Below are positions 16,601 through 23,975 of a stretch of 57,761 nt of DNA, one piece after another; position 1 is the first letter of the stretch, and every line of letters begins with the position of its first letter. This DNA comes from Bradyrhizobiaceae bacterium (GTDB taxonomy: Bacteria > Pseudomonadota > Alphaproteobacteria > Rhizobiales > Xanthobacteraceae): NCBI GenBank assembly GCA_947479905.1, contig CANKBJ010000006.1, positions 1-57,761 on the forward strand, read 5' to 3'. A program made the translations under genes and the position numbers. The notes under the pieces were generated by a model. The model was not told the DNA's origin, searched no databases, and worked only from the letters and a program-made list of their open reading frames with translations.

Positions 16601-17106
16601 CCGGCGGCTTCTTCCAGCACGCGGCGGCGCTGTTCGGGCTTGGCCTGGATGATTTCGCCGATGCGGCCCTGATGCACCAGCGCCGGCGAGCGCGCGCCGG
16701 TCGAGGCGTCGGCGAACACCATCTGCACGTCGCGGGCGCGCACTTCGCGGCCGTTGATGCGATAGGCGGAGCCTTCCTCGCGCTCGATGCGGCGGGCGAT
16801 TTCCAGCGTATCGGTATCGTTGAACAAAGCCGGCGCCGAACGCTCTTCATTGTCGATGGTGATCGCCACTTCGGCGTGGTTGCGCGCCGGCCGGCTGTTG
16901 TTGCCGGAGAAAATGACGTCGTCCATCGACGAAGCGCGCATGGATTTGTACGAGCTTTCGCCCATCACCCAGCGCAGCGCTTCGACCAGATTGGATTTGC
17001 CGCAGCCGTTCGGCCCGACCACGCCGGTCAGACCCGGCTCGATTTGAAAGTCGGTCGGTTCAACGAAGGATTTGAAACCGATCAGGCGGAGCCGCGTAAG
17101 CTTCAT
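13654..17106 (-). CDS. smc: chromosome segregation ATPase SMC
   Basis: SMC forms the core of the condensin that compacts and segregates the chromosome. The 1150-residue product has the whole family layout: Walker A GPNGCGKSN (31-39), a long coiled coil, a hinge at about 505-640 (GYEKALGAALGDDLDAPI and the following region), a second coiled coil, the C-loop LSGGEQ at about 1049, Walker B CVLDEVDAPLD around 1074-1084, and a final VIITHNP. The coil is unusually rich in alanine and glutamate, which also produces a long open frame on the other strand. It lies downstream of dsbA in the same direction and ends at a strong terminator. Confidence 0.97.
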   Translation of the reverse strand: MKLTRLRLIGFKSFVEPTDFQIEPGLTGVVGPNGCGKSNLVEALRWVMGESSYKSMRASSMDDVIFSGNNSRPARNHAEVAITIDNEERSAPALFNDTDTLEIARRIEREEGSAYRINGREVRARDVQMVFADASTGARSPALVHQGRIGEIIQAKPEQRRRVLEEAAGVSGLHARRHEAELRLKAAEANLLRIEDVIGQLAGQMEALKKQARQAIRYRTVSAQVRKSEATLYHLRWTAASAELAAAEQAKDEAVREVGARTGAQAEASTRQANTSATLPPLREAEARAGAALHRLNVAMQELDREETRAKDRIAELDLRLVQFAADREREQKLAADAEAAIARLTAEEESIRAEAHASAGKRSGVDARVTEAAGQLTAAEAIFSELTKRLADLTAQRNQLSNAVRQHNDRAAKLETEMAEITREVGTLQATDGPDLATLKAAVDELQQSVADAEKAAIDAEAAHAAARQALEATRSPLTEAERRVQRLETEAKTLAKVLAVENKNLWPPVMDHVSVEKGYEKALGAALGDDLDAPIDPSAPMRWVGSTIDPSDPSLPSGASPLSSHVQAPAELARRLNQIGVVDKEAGSRLAALLKPGQRLVSPEGDLWRWDGFAAAAHAPTGAARRLAERARLADIEAELQTARTEAETARGLAEAAQSALQAAGLAETAARNASRERQREANVGRDMHDAAEREVNRNAARLSALAEAQARLTASRDETAAARTQAEQALTALAPAADLETELAGVRDDITRKRAHLAEVRAEQQAIAREAELADRRLIQVGTDKTGWVQRQEGARGQMATLEQRVAEATHDRAELENAPAIFADRREALINEVKIAENERREAADRLQEAETALAEADRDARAALEAASTAREELARAEERFEGAKRRLADIAREIHDMLEIEPSGVAELAELQPDAALPELADVEATLERLRRERERLGAVNLRAEEELVEVETQHTSLTAERDDLVEAIKKLRLGIQSLNREARERLLASFQQVNSHFQQLFTKLFNGGTAELQLIESDDPLEAGLEILAKPPGKKPATLSLLSGGEQALTALALIFAVFLTNPAPICVLDEVDAPLDDHNVERFCDMLDEMTRSTDTRFVIITHNPITMARMNRLFGVTMAERGVSQLVSVDLEAAVRFREAG

Positions 17107-17281
17107 GCTTTAAGGCCTCAACCCGCGCAGGGTGAACGCCCGACGTTCCTGCTGGGGTTTGCATTGGACTAGCTACAATTCGTAAGCCCGAGGGCACTGC
17201 CCGGACGCTACATATAGGTGCCGCGTTCGCCGGGAGAATGAGTTTTCGTGTCCCGTTGAGCAACAGAGATGCGATCAAAAA

Positions 17282-17390
17282 GCCCGGTTTTCCAGACCTT
17301 TCGGCTGTGGATTAGCGAAAATTAGCCTTGCCGGACGCGCTATCGGTATCCCGGCGCGCCTGTAAGGCTAAATTGGCTTAAAAACCGGGC
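17282..17390. repeat. nested inverted repeats between dsbA and smc
   Basis: Outer arms GCCCGGTTTT (17282-17291) and AAAACCGGGC (17381-17390) enclose inner arms TTAGCCTT (17322-17329) and AAGGCTAA (17364-17371). The structure fills most of the gap between the dsbA stop and the smc start. The remaining part of that gap, 17107-17281, shows nothing I can name. Confidence 0.5.
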
Positions 17391-17394
17391 GACG

Positions 17395-18063
17395 TCAGCT
17401 TTTCAACAGGAGATCGATGTGCTTGGCCATGTCATCGATCGTCAGCGCGCCGGCGTACAGCGTGCCGTTGATAAAGAAAGAGGGCGTCGACTGCACCTTG
17501 AACTTGTCGGTGGCGCGGGTGCGCACGGCCTCGATGCCATCGAGCAGCTTCTGGTTCTGCAAGCAGGCTTCGAACGTTGCCTGGGTAAAACCGGCCTGTT
17601 TGGCCAGCGCCAGCAAAGGCGGCAGCGGCTTTTCGACCGCCCAGACGCGCTGCTGGCGGAACATGGTGTCGATCATGGTGAAATACTTGCCGGAGTCGGT
17701 CTCGCCGGCGCAGCGCGCCAGCATGAAGGCCGCGGCGGCCAGCTGATCGAGCGGGAATTCGCGGAAGATGAAGCGCACCTTGCCGGTATCGATGTAGCGC
17801 TTCTTTAATTCGGGGAACGTCGTCTCGGTGAAATGCGCGCAGTGCGGGCAGGTCATCGAGGCATATTCGATAACGGTCACAGTCGCCTTGGCGTCGCCCA
17901 TAACCATGTCGGGTAGCGCGCCGGGCGCCATCAGTTCGACTTCGGAGACTTTCGCCTGCGCCAGCGCTTCTCCGGTGAAAGCCGGCAACGTCGCCAGGCC
18001 GAGGGCGGTGGCGAGCGCCAATGTGGCGGTGCTCTGGCAGAATTCACGGCGGGTGAGGCGCAA
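17395..18063 (-). CDS. DsbA family thiol:disulfide oxidoreductase
   Basis: This 222-residue exported protein is a thioredoxin-fold disulfide enzyme. The N terminus has paired arginines (TRREFCQ, residues 4-10) and a hydrophobic segment, so it could be a Tat or a Sec substrate. The active site is CPHC (72-75) in ASMTCPHCAHF, and the cis-proline loop is STPSFFINGT (192-201). The helical insert between them is of DsbA type, close to the Com1/BdbD-like proteins of alphaproteobacteria. It sits between the dciA-like gene and smc on one strand, an order I associate with Rhizobiales. Confidence 0.92.
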   Translation of the reverse strand: MRLTRREFCQSTATLALATALGLATLPAFTGEALAQAKVSEVELMAPGALPDMVMGDAKATVTVIEYASMTCPHCAHFTETTFPELKKRYIDTGKVRFIFREFPLDQLAAAAFMLARCAGETDSGKYFTMIDTMFRQQRVWAVEKPLPPLLALAKQAGFTQATFEACLQNQKLLDGIEAVRTRATDKFKVQSTPSFFINGTLYAGALTIDDMAKHIDLLLKS

Positions 18064-18157
18064 GGGAAATCTCCGTTCGATTAAGACGTCTGTCCGGTCT
18101 GGCTAGCTGGACAGGACAATTGTGGCAATGGCGGGCCGCCGTCACAAGGCAAAAGCT

Positions 18158-18649
18158 TCATTTTCGCTTGATCGACGCCCCCAGCCGGGCCAGCGCCTGA
18201 CGCAGGGCCTCGTCCTCGACTTCCGGCATGGCTTCGGCAAGGCGGGCTGTAACGGCCGGATCGGGCGGGGCAGGCATCTTTTTCGGGCTTTGCCGGTGCA
18301 AAGGCGCCTGGCGCAAGGTAATGCGGCCGATTGCCTGCCAGCCGAAGAAGCGGTTCACCCGCTCCAGAATGACCGCCGACAGATGCTGGATTTCCAGCGC
18401 CATCGGGCCTTCAACCCGCAAAACCAAAGTCGCCGGTTCGCTCTGGTCGTCGTCGCCGGTGTCGTTCTTGACGCGCGGCCAGTTGATTTTCATCGGCTCG
18501 CTGTGGGCGGCGATTTCCTGGCCGACGATATCGGCCCAGCGGGCGATGATTTCTGTCGAGGCAAAGCCCTGCTCCTTCAGCACGCCGCCGAGCGTCGCGC
18601 CGAGGAACTCGGACAATGGCCGGGGAAAACCGCGGGCGGGCTTGCTCAT
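18158..18649 (-). CDS. DUF721 (DciA-like) protein
   Basis: The 163-residue product starts MSKPARGFPRPLSEFLG and carries the DUF721 domain in its first 120 residues (LGGVLKEQGFASTEIIARWA, VGQEIAAHSEPMKI, LVLRVEGPMALEIQHL). DUF721 includes DciA, the loader of the DnaB replicative helicase in bacteria that lack DnaC; this is a family-level inference. The C-terminal tail is basic and helical. A longer start at 18697 would overlap the divergent mutY start region; the ATG at 18649 fits the domain better. It is probably the first gene of dciA-dsbA-smc. Confidence 0.78.
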   Translation of the reverse strand: MSKPARGFPRPLSEFLGATLGGVLKEQGFASTEIIARWADIVGQEIAAHSEPMKINWPRVKNDTGDDDQSEPATLVLRVEGPMALEIQHLSAVILERVNRFFGWQAIGRITLRQAPLHRQSPKKMPAPPDPAVTARLAEAMPEVEDEALRQALARLGASIKRK

Positions 18650-18677
18650 TACTGTTTGCTCTGGGCATCGTTGAGAC

Positions 18678-19913
18678 ATGAACGTAGCAGTCCGCAAGCG
18701 CAGAAAGAATTCTCTTTCTTCACCTCCCCCGCTTGCGGGGGAGGTCGACGCGCGAAGCGCGGCGGGAGGGGGGTCTTTTGCTCAGAGTGAAGAAGAGTAT
18801 GCCCCCTCCCTGACCCTCCCCCGCAGGCGGGGGAGGGGACGCACGGAGCGTGTCGCGACTCCATCGCCCGATCCGGCCGATCTTTTGGCCTGGTACGACC
18901 GCCACCGCCGCGCGCTGCCGTGGCGGGCGCGTGGCCGCGCCAAGGCCGATCCATATGCGGTGTGGCTGTCGGAAATCATGCTGCAGCAGACGACGGTGAA
19001 AACCGTCGGGCCGTATTACGCGAAATTTCTGGCGAAGTGGCCGACGGTCGATGCTTTGGCGAAAGCGCCGCTCGACGATGTGCTGCGCGCATGGGCCGGG
19101 CTTGGCTATTACGCGCGCGCCCGCAACCTGCATGCCTGCGCGCGCACTGTCGTTGAACGGCACAACGGAATATTCCCGGACAATATCGAGGCGTTGCGCG
19201 CGCTGCCCGGCATTGGCGACTACACCGCCGCCGCCGTCGGCTCGATAGCCTTCGATCTGCCGGCGGTTCCGGTCGATGGCAATGTCGAGCGTGTGGTGAC
19301 GCGGCTTTATGCCGTTGACGAAGCCATGCCGGCGGCCAAGCCTGAGATCAAACGGCTGGCGGCATCGCTGTTGCCGCCGCACCGCTCCGGCGATTTCGCG
19401 CAAGCCTTCATGGACCTCGGCGCCACTATTTGTTCGCCGACGAAGCCGGCCTGCTCGCTATGTCCATGGAGCGAACCTTGCATCGCCCGCGTGCGCGGCG
19501 ACCAGGAGACATTCCCGCGCAAGGCGCCGAAGCGCGAAGGCAAGCAGCGTTATGGCGCGGCCTTCGTCGCGCTGCGCGCCGATGGCCAAGGGAGCGTAGA
19601 TGTGCTGCTGCGCCGGCGTCCGGAAAAAGGCCTGCTCGGCGCGATGACCGAAGTGCCGGGCAGCGACTGGGCGCACGACTTCGATAGAAAGTCGGCGCTT
19701 GATGCCGCGCCTTTCAAAGCCAAATGGCGCAAGCTCGCTGGCGATGTGACGCATGTGTTTACACATTTTCCGCTGCGGCTTACCGTTTACGTGGCTGACG
19801 TGCCGCGCGGCGAGGCGGCGCCAAAGGGCGCGCGCTGGGCCAAAGTGTCCGGGTTGGCCGGCGAGGCGCTGCCGACGTTGATGCGCAAAGTGCTGGCGCA
19901 TGCGCTAGACTGA
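18678..19913 (+). CDS. mutY: A/G-specific adenine DNA glycosylase, with a repeat-encoded N-terminal segment
   Basis: MutY removes adenine mispaired with 8-oxoguanine. In this 411-residue product the HhH-GPD core holds the catalytic Glu99 in WLSEIMLQQT and the hairpin LPGIGDYTAAAVGS (176-189) with Asp200. The [4Fe-4S] cysteines are C252, C259, C262 and C268 (CX6CX2CX5C), and a NUDIX-like C-terminal domain follows (about 285-405). Homologous sequence begins only near residue 64 (PDPADLLAWYDRHRR). Residues 15-54 are encoded by the palindromic repeat 18722-18840. No ATG, GTG or TTG lies in frame between the repeat and the core, so the ATG at 18678 seems to be used and the repeat translated. Confidence 0.93.
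   Translation: MNVAVRKRRKNSLSSPPPLAGEVDARSAAGGGSFAQSEEEYAPSLTLPRRRGRGRTERVATPSPDPADLLAWYDRHRRALPWRARGRAKADPYAVWLSEIMLQQTTVKTVGPYYAKFLAKWPTVDALAKAPLDDVLRAWAGLGYYARARNLHACARTVVERHNGIFPDNIEALRALPGIGDYTAAAVGSIAFDLPAVPVDGNVERVVTRLYAVDEAMPAAKPEIKRLAASLLPPHRSGDFAQAFMDLGATICSPTKPACSLCPWSEPCIARVRGDQETFPRKAPKREGKQRYGAAFVALRADGQGSVDVLLRRRPEKGLLGAMTEVPGSDWAHDFDRKSALDAAPFKAKWRKLAGDVTHVFTHFPLRLTVYVADVPRGEAAPKGARWAKVSGLAGEALPTLMRKVLAHALD
18722..18840. repeat. palindromic repeat element inside mutY
   Basis: The element has terminal hairpins ACCTCCCCCGC / GCGGGGGAGGT (18722-18745) and CCCTCCCCCGC / GCGGGGGAGGG (18814-18837) and G-rich and C-rich inner arms. It is the same architecture as the copy at 12638-12771. 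It is open in the mutY frame and would encode peptides such as SPPPLAGEVDARSAAGG and SLTLPRRRGRG. Such repeat-borne peptides resemble, in principle, the Rickettsia palindromic elements. Confidence 0.75.
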
Positions 19914-19943
19914 CCGAGAAAAGCTATCCGGGGGAAATGTCCG

Positions 19944-20903
19944 ATGTCTGAATCCGTTTCGTCCAGCGCTTGGACGCAGAGCCTGCGCTATCCCGATCCG
20001 TCGATCGCGGTGCTCGATCCGCATTTCCGCAAATATCATCTGCCGCTGTCGAGTGTGGATCGCCTTTATACCGGCACGCGCTGGGGCGAGGGCCCGGTCT
20101 GGATCGGCGACATGCGCTGCGTCATCTGGAGCGATATCCCCAACAACCGCATGCTGAAATGGGACGAGGAGAGCGGCGCCGTCAGTGTTTTCCGCAAGCC
20201 GTCGAACTACGGCAACGGCAATACCCGCGATCGCCAGGGCAGACTTGTCACCTGCGAGCATCTCGGCCGCGTCGTGCGCACCGAGATCGACGGCTCGATC
20301 ACCGTGATCGCCGAGAAGTTCAACGGCAAAAGGCTCAATTCGCCGAACGACGTCGTGGTGAAGTCGGACGGGTCGATCTGGTTCACCGATCCGCAATTCG
20401 GTCTGCTCGGCCATTACGAAGGCGACCAGCGCGAGGCCGAGCTGCCGATGAACGTCTATCGCGTCGACGGCCAGAGCGGCGCGATGAGCGTGATCGCCGA
20501 CGACATCAATGCGCCGAATGGGCTGGCGTTTTCGCCCGACGAGAAAAAGCTTTACATCGTCGAGTCGCGCGCCGAGCCGCGCACGATTTTGTCGTTCGAT
20601 GTCGCGCCGTCGGGCGACAAGGTTTCAAATCGGAAGGTGCTGATCGACTCCGGCCCGCAGGGCACGCCGGACGGTTTCCGTGTCGATATCGACGGCAATC
20701 TGTGGTGCGGTTGGGGCATGTCGCCGGAGCTTGACGGCGTGCGCGTGTTCTCACCGCAAGGCGAGCCGATCGGCCACATCTCGTTGCCGGAACGCTGCGC
20801 CAATGTCTGTTTCGGCGGACGAAACCGCAACCGCCTGTTCATGGCGGCCGCGCATTCGCTTTACGCGCTCTACGTCAATACGCAGGGCGTGGCGGGAGGA
20901 TGA
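19944..20903 (+). CDS. SMP-30/gluconolactonase family protein
   Basis: The 319-residue protein is a six-bladed beta-propeller of the SMP-30/Gnl/LRE family, calcium-dependent lactonases that hydrolyse sugar lactones. The metal-site residues are visible: Glu49 in WGEGPVW, Asn135/Asp136 in LNSPNDVVV, and NGLAFSPDEKKLYIVE further on. HLGRVVRTEIDG and WFTDPQFGLLG are typical blade sequences. It lies 30 bp after mutY on the same strand. The substrate lactone is not predictable, and no sugar genes are adjacent. No signal peptide is seen. Confidence 0.88.
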   Translation: MSESVSSSAWTQSLRYPDPSIAVLDPHFRKYHLPLSSVDRLYTGTRWGEGPVWIGDMRCVIWSDIPNNRMLKWDEESGAVSVFRKPSNYGNGNTRDRQGRLVTCEHLGRVVRTEIDGSITVIAEKFNGKRLNSPNDVVVKSDGSIWFTDPQFGLLGHYEGDQREAELPMNVYRVDGQSGAMSVIADDINAPNGLAFSPDEKKLYIVESRAEPRTILSFDVAPSGDKVSNRKVLIDSGPQGTPDGFRVDIDGNLWCGWGMSPELDGVRVFSPQGEPIGHISLPERCANVCFGGRNRNRLFMAAAHSLYALYVNTQGVAGG

Positions 20904-20915
20904 GCACTTCCGTTC

Positions 20916-20978
20916 GTCCCCGCGAAGGCGGGGACCCAGTGCTTTGGCCAAGAACTGGATTCCCGCTTGCGCGGGAAT
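20916..20978. repeat. pair of hairpin repeats (GTCCCCGC type)
   Basis: Hairpin GTCCCCGC-GAAG-GCGGGGAC (20916-20935) is followed 23 bp later by ATTCCCGC-TTGC-GCGGGAAT (20959-20978). They fill the gap between the convergent SMP-30 and DUF892 genes and could also slow transcription from both sides. The first hairpin belongs to the family found at 29068 and 30174. Confidence 0.7.
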
Positions 20979-20992
20979 GAGCGGAGAAAATA

Positions 20993-21577
20993 TCAAATCG
21001 CCGGGATGCCCGCCGCGGCGACAAGGAAAGCGTTTTCCGCGCGCTCGGTGCGGTCGGGCTTGGGCAGTTTGCTCATCGCCGCCTTCTTGTTGATCTTCCG
21101 CTTGGCGATTGAACCCAGCTTCTTGTCGGTCGCCTTCTCCTCTTTGAGCGTCATGGCGAGGATCTTGGAAACGTCATTGCGGCCGATCAGTTTGGCCCAG
21201 GCGACCAAGGTTCCGTAGCGGGTGATTTCGTAATGCTCGACCGCCTGCGCCGCCGCGATCAGCGCGGCGTTGAGCACGGTCTTGTTCTCGATTTCGCCGG
21301 CAATCTCGCTGGCTTCTTCGAGAATGCCGTCGATCGCCGGGCACTTGGTGCCTTGCGGCACCGACTTGATCATCTTGAACACCCGGTCGAGCCGCTTGAT
21401 GTGGCCGTCGGTCTGCTTGAGGTGCATCCGGAAGCCCTTCTTCAACTCGGCGTCGGAGGCTTTCGTGACCATGTCGGGCAGCGATTTTTTGATCTGGTGC
21501 TCGGCGTAATAGATGTCCTGCAGCGTATGCACGAACAACTCGTCGAAAGTGTCGATGTCGGATGAAAACCAACCCAT
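20993..21577 (-). CDS. DUF892 (YciE/YciF-type) ferritin-like protein
   Basis: The 194-residue product starts MGWFSSDIDTFDELFVHTLQ and has the four-helix DUF892 layout. Acidic and histidine residues of a possible di-iron site appear in LQDIYYAEHQIKK, MHLKQTDGHIKRLD and AAQAVEHYEI. Relatives are induced by general stress in several bacteria. The ATG at 21577 follows AGGGAG; an upstream frame extension to 21649 is not needed. The C-terminal lysine-rich tail (KRKINKKAAMSKLPKPDR) is longer than in the enteric proteins. A possible EcfG-type promoter lies upstream. Its exact role is unknown. Confidence 0.88.
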   Translation of the reverse strand: MGWFSSDIDTFDELFVHTLQDIYYAEHQIKKSLPDMVTKASDAELKKGFRMHLKQTDGHIKRLDRVFKMIKSVPQGTKCPAIDGILEEASEIAGEIENKTVLNAALIAAAQAVEHYEITRYGTLVAWAKLIGRNDVSKILAMTLKEEKATDKKLGSIAKRKINKKAAMSKLPKPDRTERAENAFLVAAAGIPAI

Positions 21578-21612
21578 GGCCGTAAATCTCCCTTTGGAAC
21601 CTGAGCGGGTAT

Positions 21613-21638
21613 AAAGCGCCGGGACCGCCTGAGTTCCC
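21613..21638 (-). promoter_or_regulatory. possible EcfG-type stress promoter of the DUF892 gene
   Basis: Read on the minus strand, GGGAAC (21638-21633) is followed after 16 bp by CTTT (21616-21613). The alphaproteobacterial EcfG consensus is GGAAC-N16/17-CGTT, so three of four -10 bases match. The position, about 35 bp before the ATG, and the stress-linked gene family support it, but weakly. Confidence 0.35.
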
Positions 21639-21695
21639 TTTGCCGGCAAAGACCGCTAAGAATTGCCCCGGATCGAAGTCTTAAAGGAGAGCCCT

Positions 21696-22046
21696 ATGGC
21701 CATCGAACGTCACGACGTCGGCACCCGCATGAGCAAGTGCGTGGTGCATGGCAATACCGTCTATCTCGCCGGCATCGTCGCCAATGAGCCCAAGGGCAAG
21801 AGCGTCACCGAGCAGACCAAGGACATCCTCGCCCAGATCGACGGGTTTCTGAAAACCGCCGGCAGCGACAAGTCCAAGCTTCTGACCGCCAATATCTGGA
21901 TCACCGATATGGCCAATTTCGCCGAAATGAACGCAGTCTGGGACGGCTGGGTCTCGCCCGGCAATACGCCGGCGCGCGCCACCGTCGAGGCCAAGCTCGC
22001 GACGCCCGACTACAAGGTTGAGATCATGGTGGTCGCGGCCAAGTAA
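21696..22046 (+). CDS. RidA family protein (enamine/imine deaminase)
   Basis: The 116-residue protein is the size of a single YjgF/YER057c/UK114 domain, which forms trimers and hydrolyses reactive enamines released by PLP enzymes. The signatures VYLAGIVANEPKG, ILAQIDGFLKTAGSDKSKLL and GNTPARATVEAKLA are present. The arginine in PARATVEA corresponds to the substrate-binding Arg of active members. The ATG at 21696 follows AAAGGAGA. The PLP-dependent aminotransferase starts 45 bp downstream, which suggests that RidA handles its imine product. The last codons lie within a 13-bp tandem duplication. Confidence 0.88.
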   Translation: MAIERHDVGTRMSKCVVHGNTVYLAGIVANEPKGKSVTEQTKDILAQIDGFLKTAGSDKSKLLTANIWITDMANFAEMNAVWDGWVSPGNTPARATVEAKLATPDYKVEIMVVAAK

Positions 22047-22060
22047 CGCGGCCAAGTAAC
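22035..22060 (+). repeat. 13-bp tandem duplication over the ridA-like stop codon
   Basis: The unit GCGGCCAAGTAAC occurs twice in direct succession and includes the TAA stop, so the stop is duplicated out of necessity. It looks like a recent slippage event and has no effect on the protein. Confidence 0.85.
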
Positions 22061-22091
22061 GTTGAAAAAGCGGGCTGGGGGAAAAACGTTT

Positions 22092-23318
22092 ATGCCATTC
22101 GACTTCAGCCCGCTGTTTCCACCCGGCACGCCGGCGCCGGCCATGCGCTGGACTGGCGCGCCGAAATATAATTTCACCGGCGGCAACAACGACCCCGACG
22201 CCGTGCCGCTCCAGGGTCTGATGCAGGCGGCGCAAACGGTGCTTGAGCGCGAAGGGCGGACGCTGGCGACCTATGGCCTGAAAAGCGGCCCGCAGGGCTA
22301 CCGGCCGCTGCGCGAATTTCTCAGCACCAAGCTCAAACGCGATGCCGGGATGGATTGCAGTGCGGACGACATTCTCATTGTCTCCGGTTCGTTGCAGGCG
22401 CTCGATCTGGTCAACGCGGCGCTATTGACGCGCGGCGACACCGTCGTCGTCGAGCAGGACAATTATCAGGGCACGTTGACTCGCCTGCAAAAGCTTGGCG
22501 TCAACGCCGTCGGCATCCCGCTCGACAGCGGCGGCATGCGGATGGACGTGCTGGAGGAAGCGCTCGCGCAACTCAAGGCCCGCGGCATCAAGCCAAAATA
22601 TATCTATACCATCCCGACCGTGCAGAATCCGACCGGCACCATTCTCGACGAGAGCCGCCGCGCCCGAATGCTCGAACTCGCCAACAAATATGGCGTGCCG
22701 ATCTTCGAGGACGATTGTTACGCCGATCTGGTATGGAGCGGCGAGCGCCCGCGCTCGATATTTGCGATGAGTAAATCGGAAAACGTCATCCACATCGGCT
22801 CGTTCTCGAAATCGATCGCGCCGGCGTTGCGCGTCGGCTTCATCGTCGCGCCGTGGGGCATCATGTCGCGCATGCTGGCGCTGAAAACCGACGCCGGCTC
22901 GGGCTCGCTCGAACAGATGGTGCTGGCCGAATACTGCGCGCCGCATTTCGCCGATCACGTTCCGGCGTTGCGCACGAGCCTGCGCAAGAAGTTAGAGACC
23001 TTGATGGAAGCGCTCAACGAGCAGTTCGGCACCGCCGCCGAATTCGACGATCCAAAGGGAGGCATTTTTCTCTGGGTCAAGCTGCCGGACAATGTCGATA
23101 CGTTGAAGCTGTATCAGTCGGCGCTCGCCGCCGGTGTCGCCATCAATCCAGGGCCGGAATGGTCGACCGACAAAGCGCACAGCATCAGCCGCATCCGGCT
23201 GTGCTTTGCCAGCCCGTCGCATGACGAAATCCGCGAGGGCATCGCCCTGTTGGCAGAAGTCTGCCGCAAGGAATTCGGCGTGCCCGAGCGCAGCGCCAAT
23301 ATCGAGCGCAAGGCTTGA
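22092..23318 (+). CDS. PLP-dependent aminotransferase (MocR-like fold without HTH)
   Basis: The 408-residue protein is a fold-type I aminotransferase close to LysN/2-aminoadipate and MocR-type enzymes. PLP contacts visible are SGSLQALDLVN (98-108), NPTG (179-182), FEDDCYADL (205-213) and the Schiff-base Lys240 in SFSKSIAPALRVGF; the late arginine in RIRLCFASP would bind the carboxylate. The ATG at 22092 follows GGGGAAAAACG. The substrate cannot be predicted. It is flanked by a RidA protein upstream and by an EthD-like and a CinA-type gene downstream with gaps of 45, 3 and -4 bp, so the four form one operon. Confidence 0.88.
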   Translation: MPFDFSPLFPPGTPAPAMRWTGAPKYNFTGGNNDPDAVPLQGLMQAAQTVLEREGRTLATYGLKSGPQGYRPLREFLSTKLKRDAGMDCSADDILIVSGSLQALDLVNAALLTRGDTVVVEQDNYQGTLTRLQKLGVNAVGIPLDSGGMRMDVLEEALAQLKARGIKPKYIYTIPTVQNPTGTILDESRRARMLELANKYGVPIFEDDCYADLVWSGERPRSIFAMSKSENVIHIGSFSKSIAPALRVGFIVAPWGIMSRMLALKTDAGSGSLEQMVLAEYCAPHFADHVPALRTSLRKKLETLMEALNEQFGTAAEFDDPKGGIFLWVKLPDNVDTLKLYQSALAAGVAINPGPEWSTDKAHSISRIRLCFASPSHDEIREGIALLAEVCRKEFGVPERSANIERKA

Positions 23319-23321
23319 GCG

Positions 23322-23975
23322 ATGACGAACACCGGGCCCGGCATTCTGACGATCTGGAATGACGCGGCGCCCGGCCGCGATGCCGATTTCAATATCTGGT
23401 TTCAGGGCGAGCATCTGGAAGAACGCCTCGCCGTGCCCGGTTTTCTCTATGGCCGCCGCCATCAGGCGATCTCGGGTGCCTCGGGCTACTTCAATTTCTA
23501 TCTGGTGGAATCGCCGGCCGTGCTGACGTCGCCGGCCTATATTGAGCGGCTGAACAATCCGACGCCGATGACCAGGATGATCATGGCGGATATATTCAAG
23601 AACATGAATCGCACGCTCTGCCATCGCACCCTGCGGCGCGGCGCGATGCGCGGCGCCTATGCTGTGACCGTGCGCTTCAATGACGCGCCCGATGAAAAGG
23701 CGCTGACCATTTTGCTCGATGAACTATTGTCCGACACCAACATCGCCAGTGGCGAAATCTGGACGGCGGTTGACGCGGCCGCCCAGCCGTTGACGCAGGA
23801 AGAAAAATTGCGCGGCGGCGACCGAAAGATCAAGGGCGCGCTGATGGTCGACACCTTGCGGCAAAGCGAGGCTGAGGTGCTCGGCGCGCGGCTGACGAAG
23901 CAGTTTCCGCAAGGCGAAGTCGGCGTCTTTCGCGTCTTGTGCCAGCTCGGACATGGAGAGGCGTTCGCTACATGA
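23322..23975 (+). CDS. DUF4286/EthD-like ferredoxin-fold protein
   Basis: The 217-residue protein appears to hold two ferredoxin-like halves: the first with TIWNDAAPGRDADFNIWFQG and LAVPGFLYGRRHQ, the second from about residue 110 (YAVTVRFNDAPDEKALTILL). The first block is typical of EthD-like/DUF4286 proteins found near degradation genes. No enzymatic residues are certain. It starts 3 bp after the aminotransferase stop and overlaps the next gene by 4 bp, so it belongs to the same operon and may act on, or bind, the same compound. Confidence 0.6.
   Translation: MTNTGPGILTIWNDAAPGRDADFNIWFQGEHLEERLAVPGFLYGRRHQAISGASGYFNFYLVESPAVLTSPAYIERLNNPTPMTRMIMADIFKNMNRTLCHRTLRRGAMRGAYAVTVRFNDAPDEKALTILLDELLSDTNIASGEIWTAVDAAAQPLTQEEKLRGGDRKIKGALMVDTLRQSEAEVLGARLTKQFPQGEVGVFRVLCQLGHGEAFAT

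Noticed and set aside
14923-17172. A 749-codon open frame on the plus strand across smc
   Set aside because: It is antisense to smc, whose product is complete and conserved. High GC and the Ala/Glu-rich coil leave the opposite strand free of stops; the translated product has no recognisable domain.
20916-20978. CRISPR-like repeat pair
   Set aside because: Only two hairpins of different sequence with a single spacer; they belong to dispersed palindromic families.
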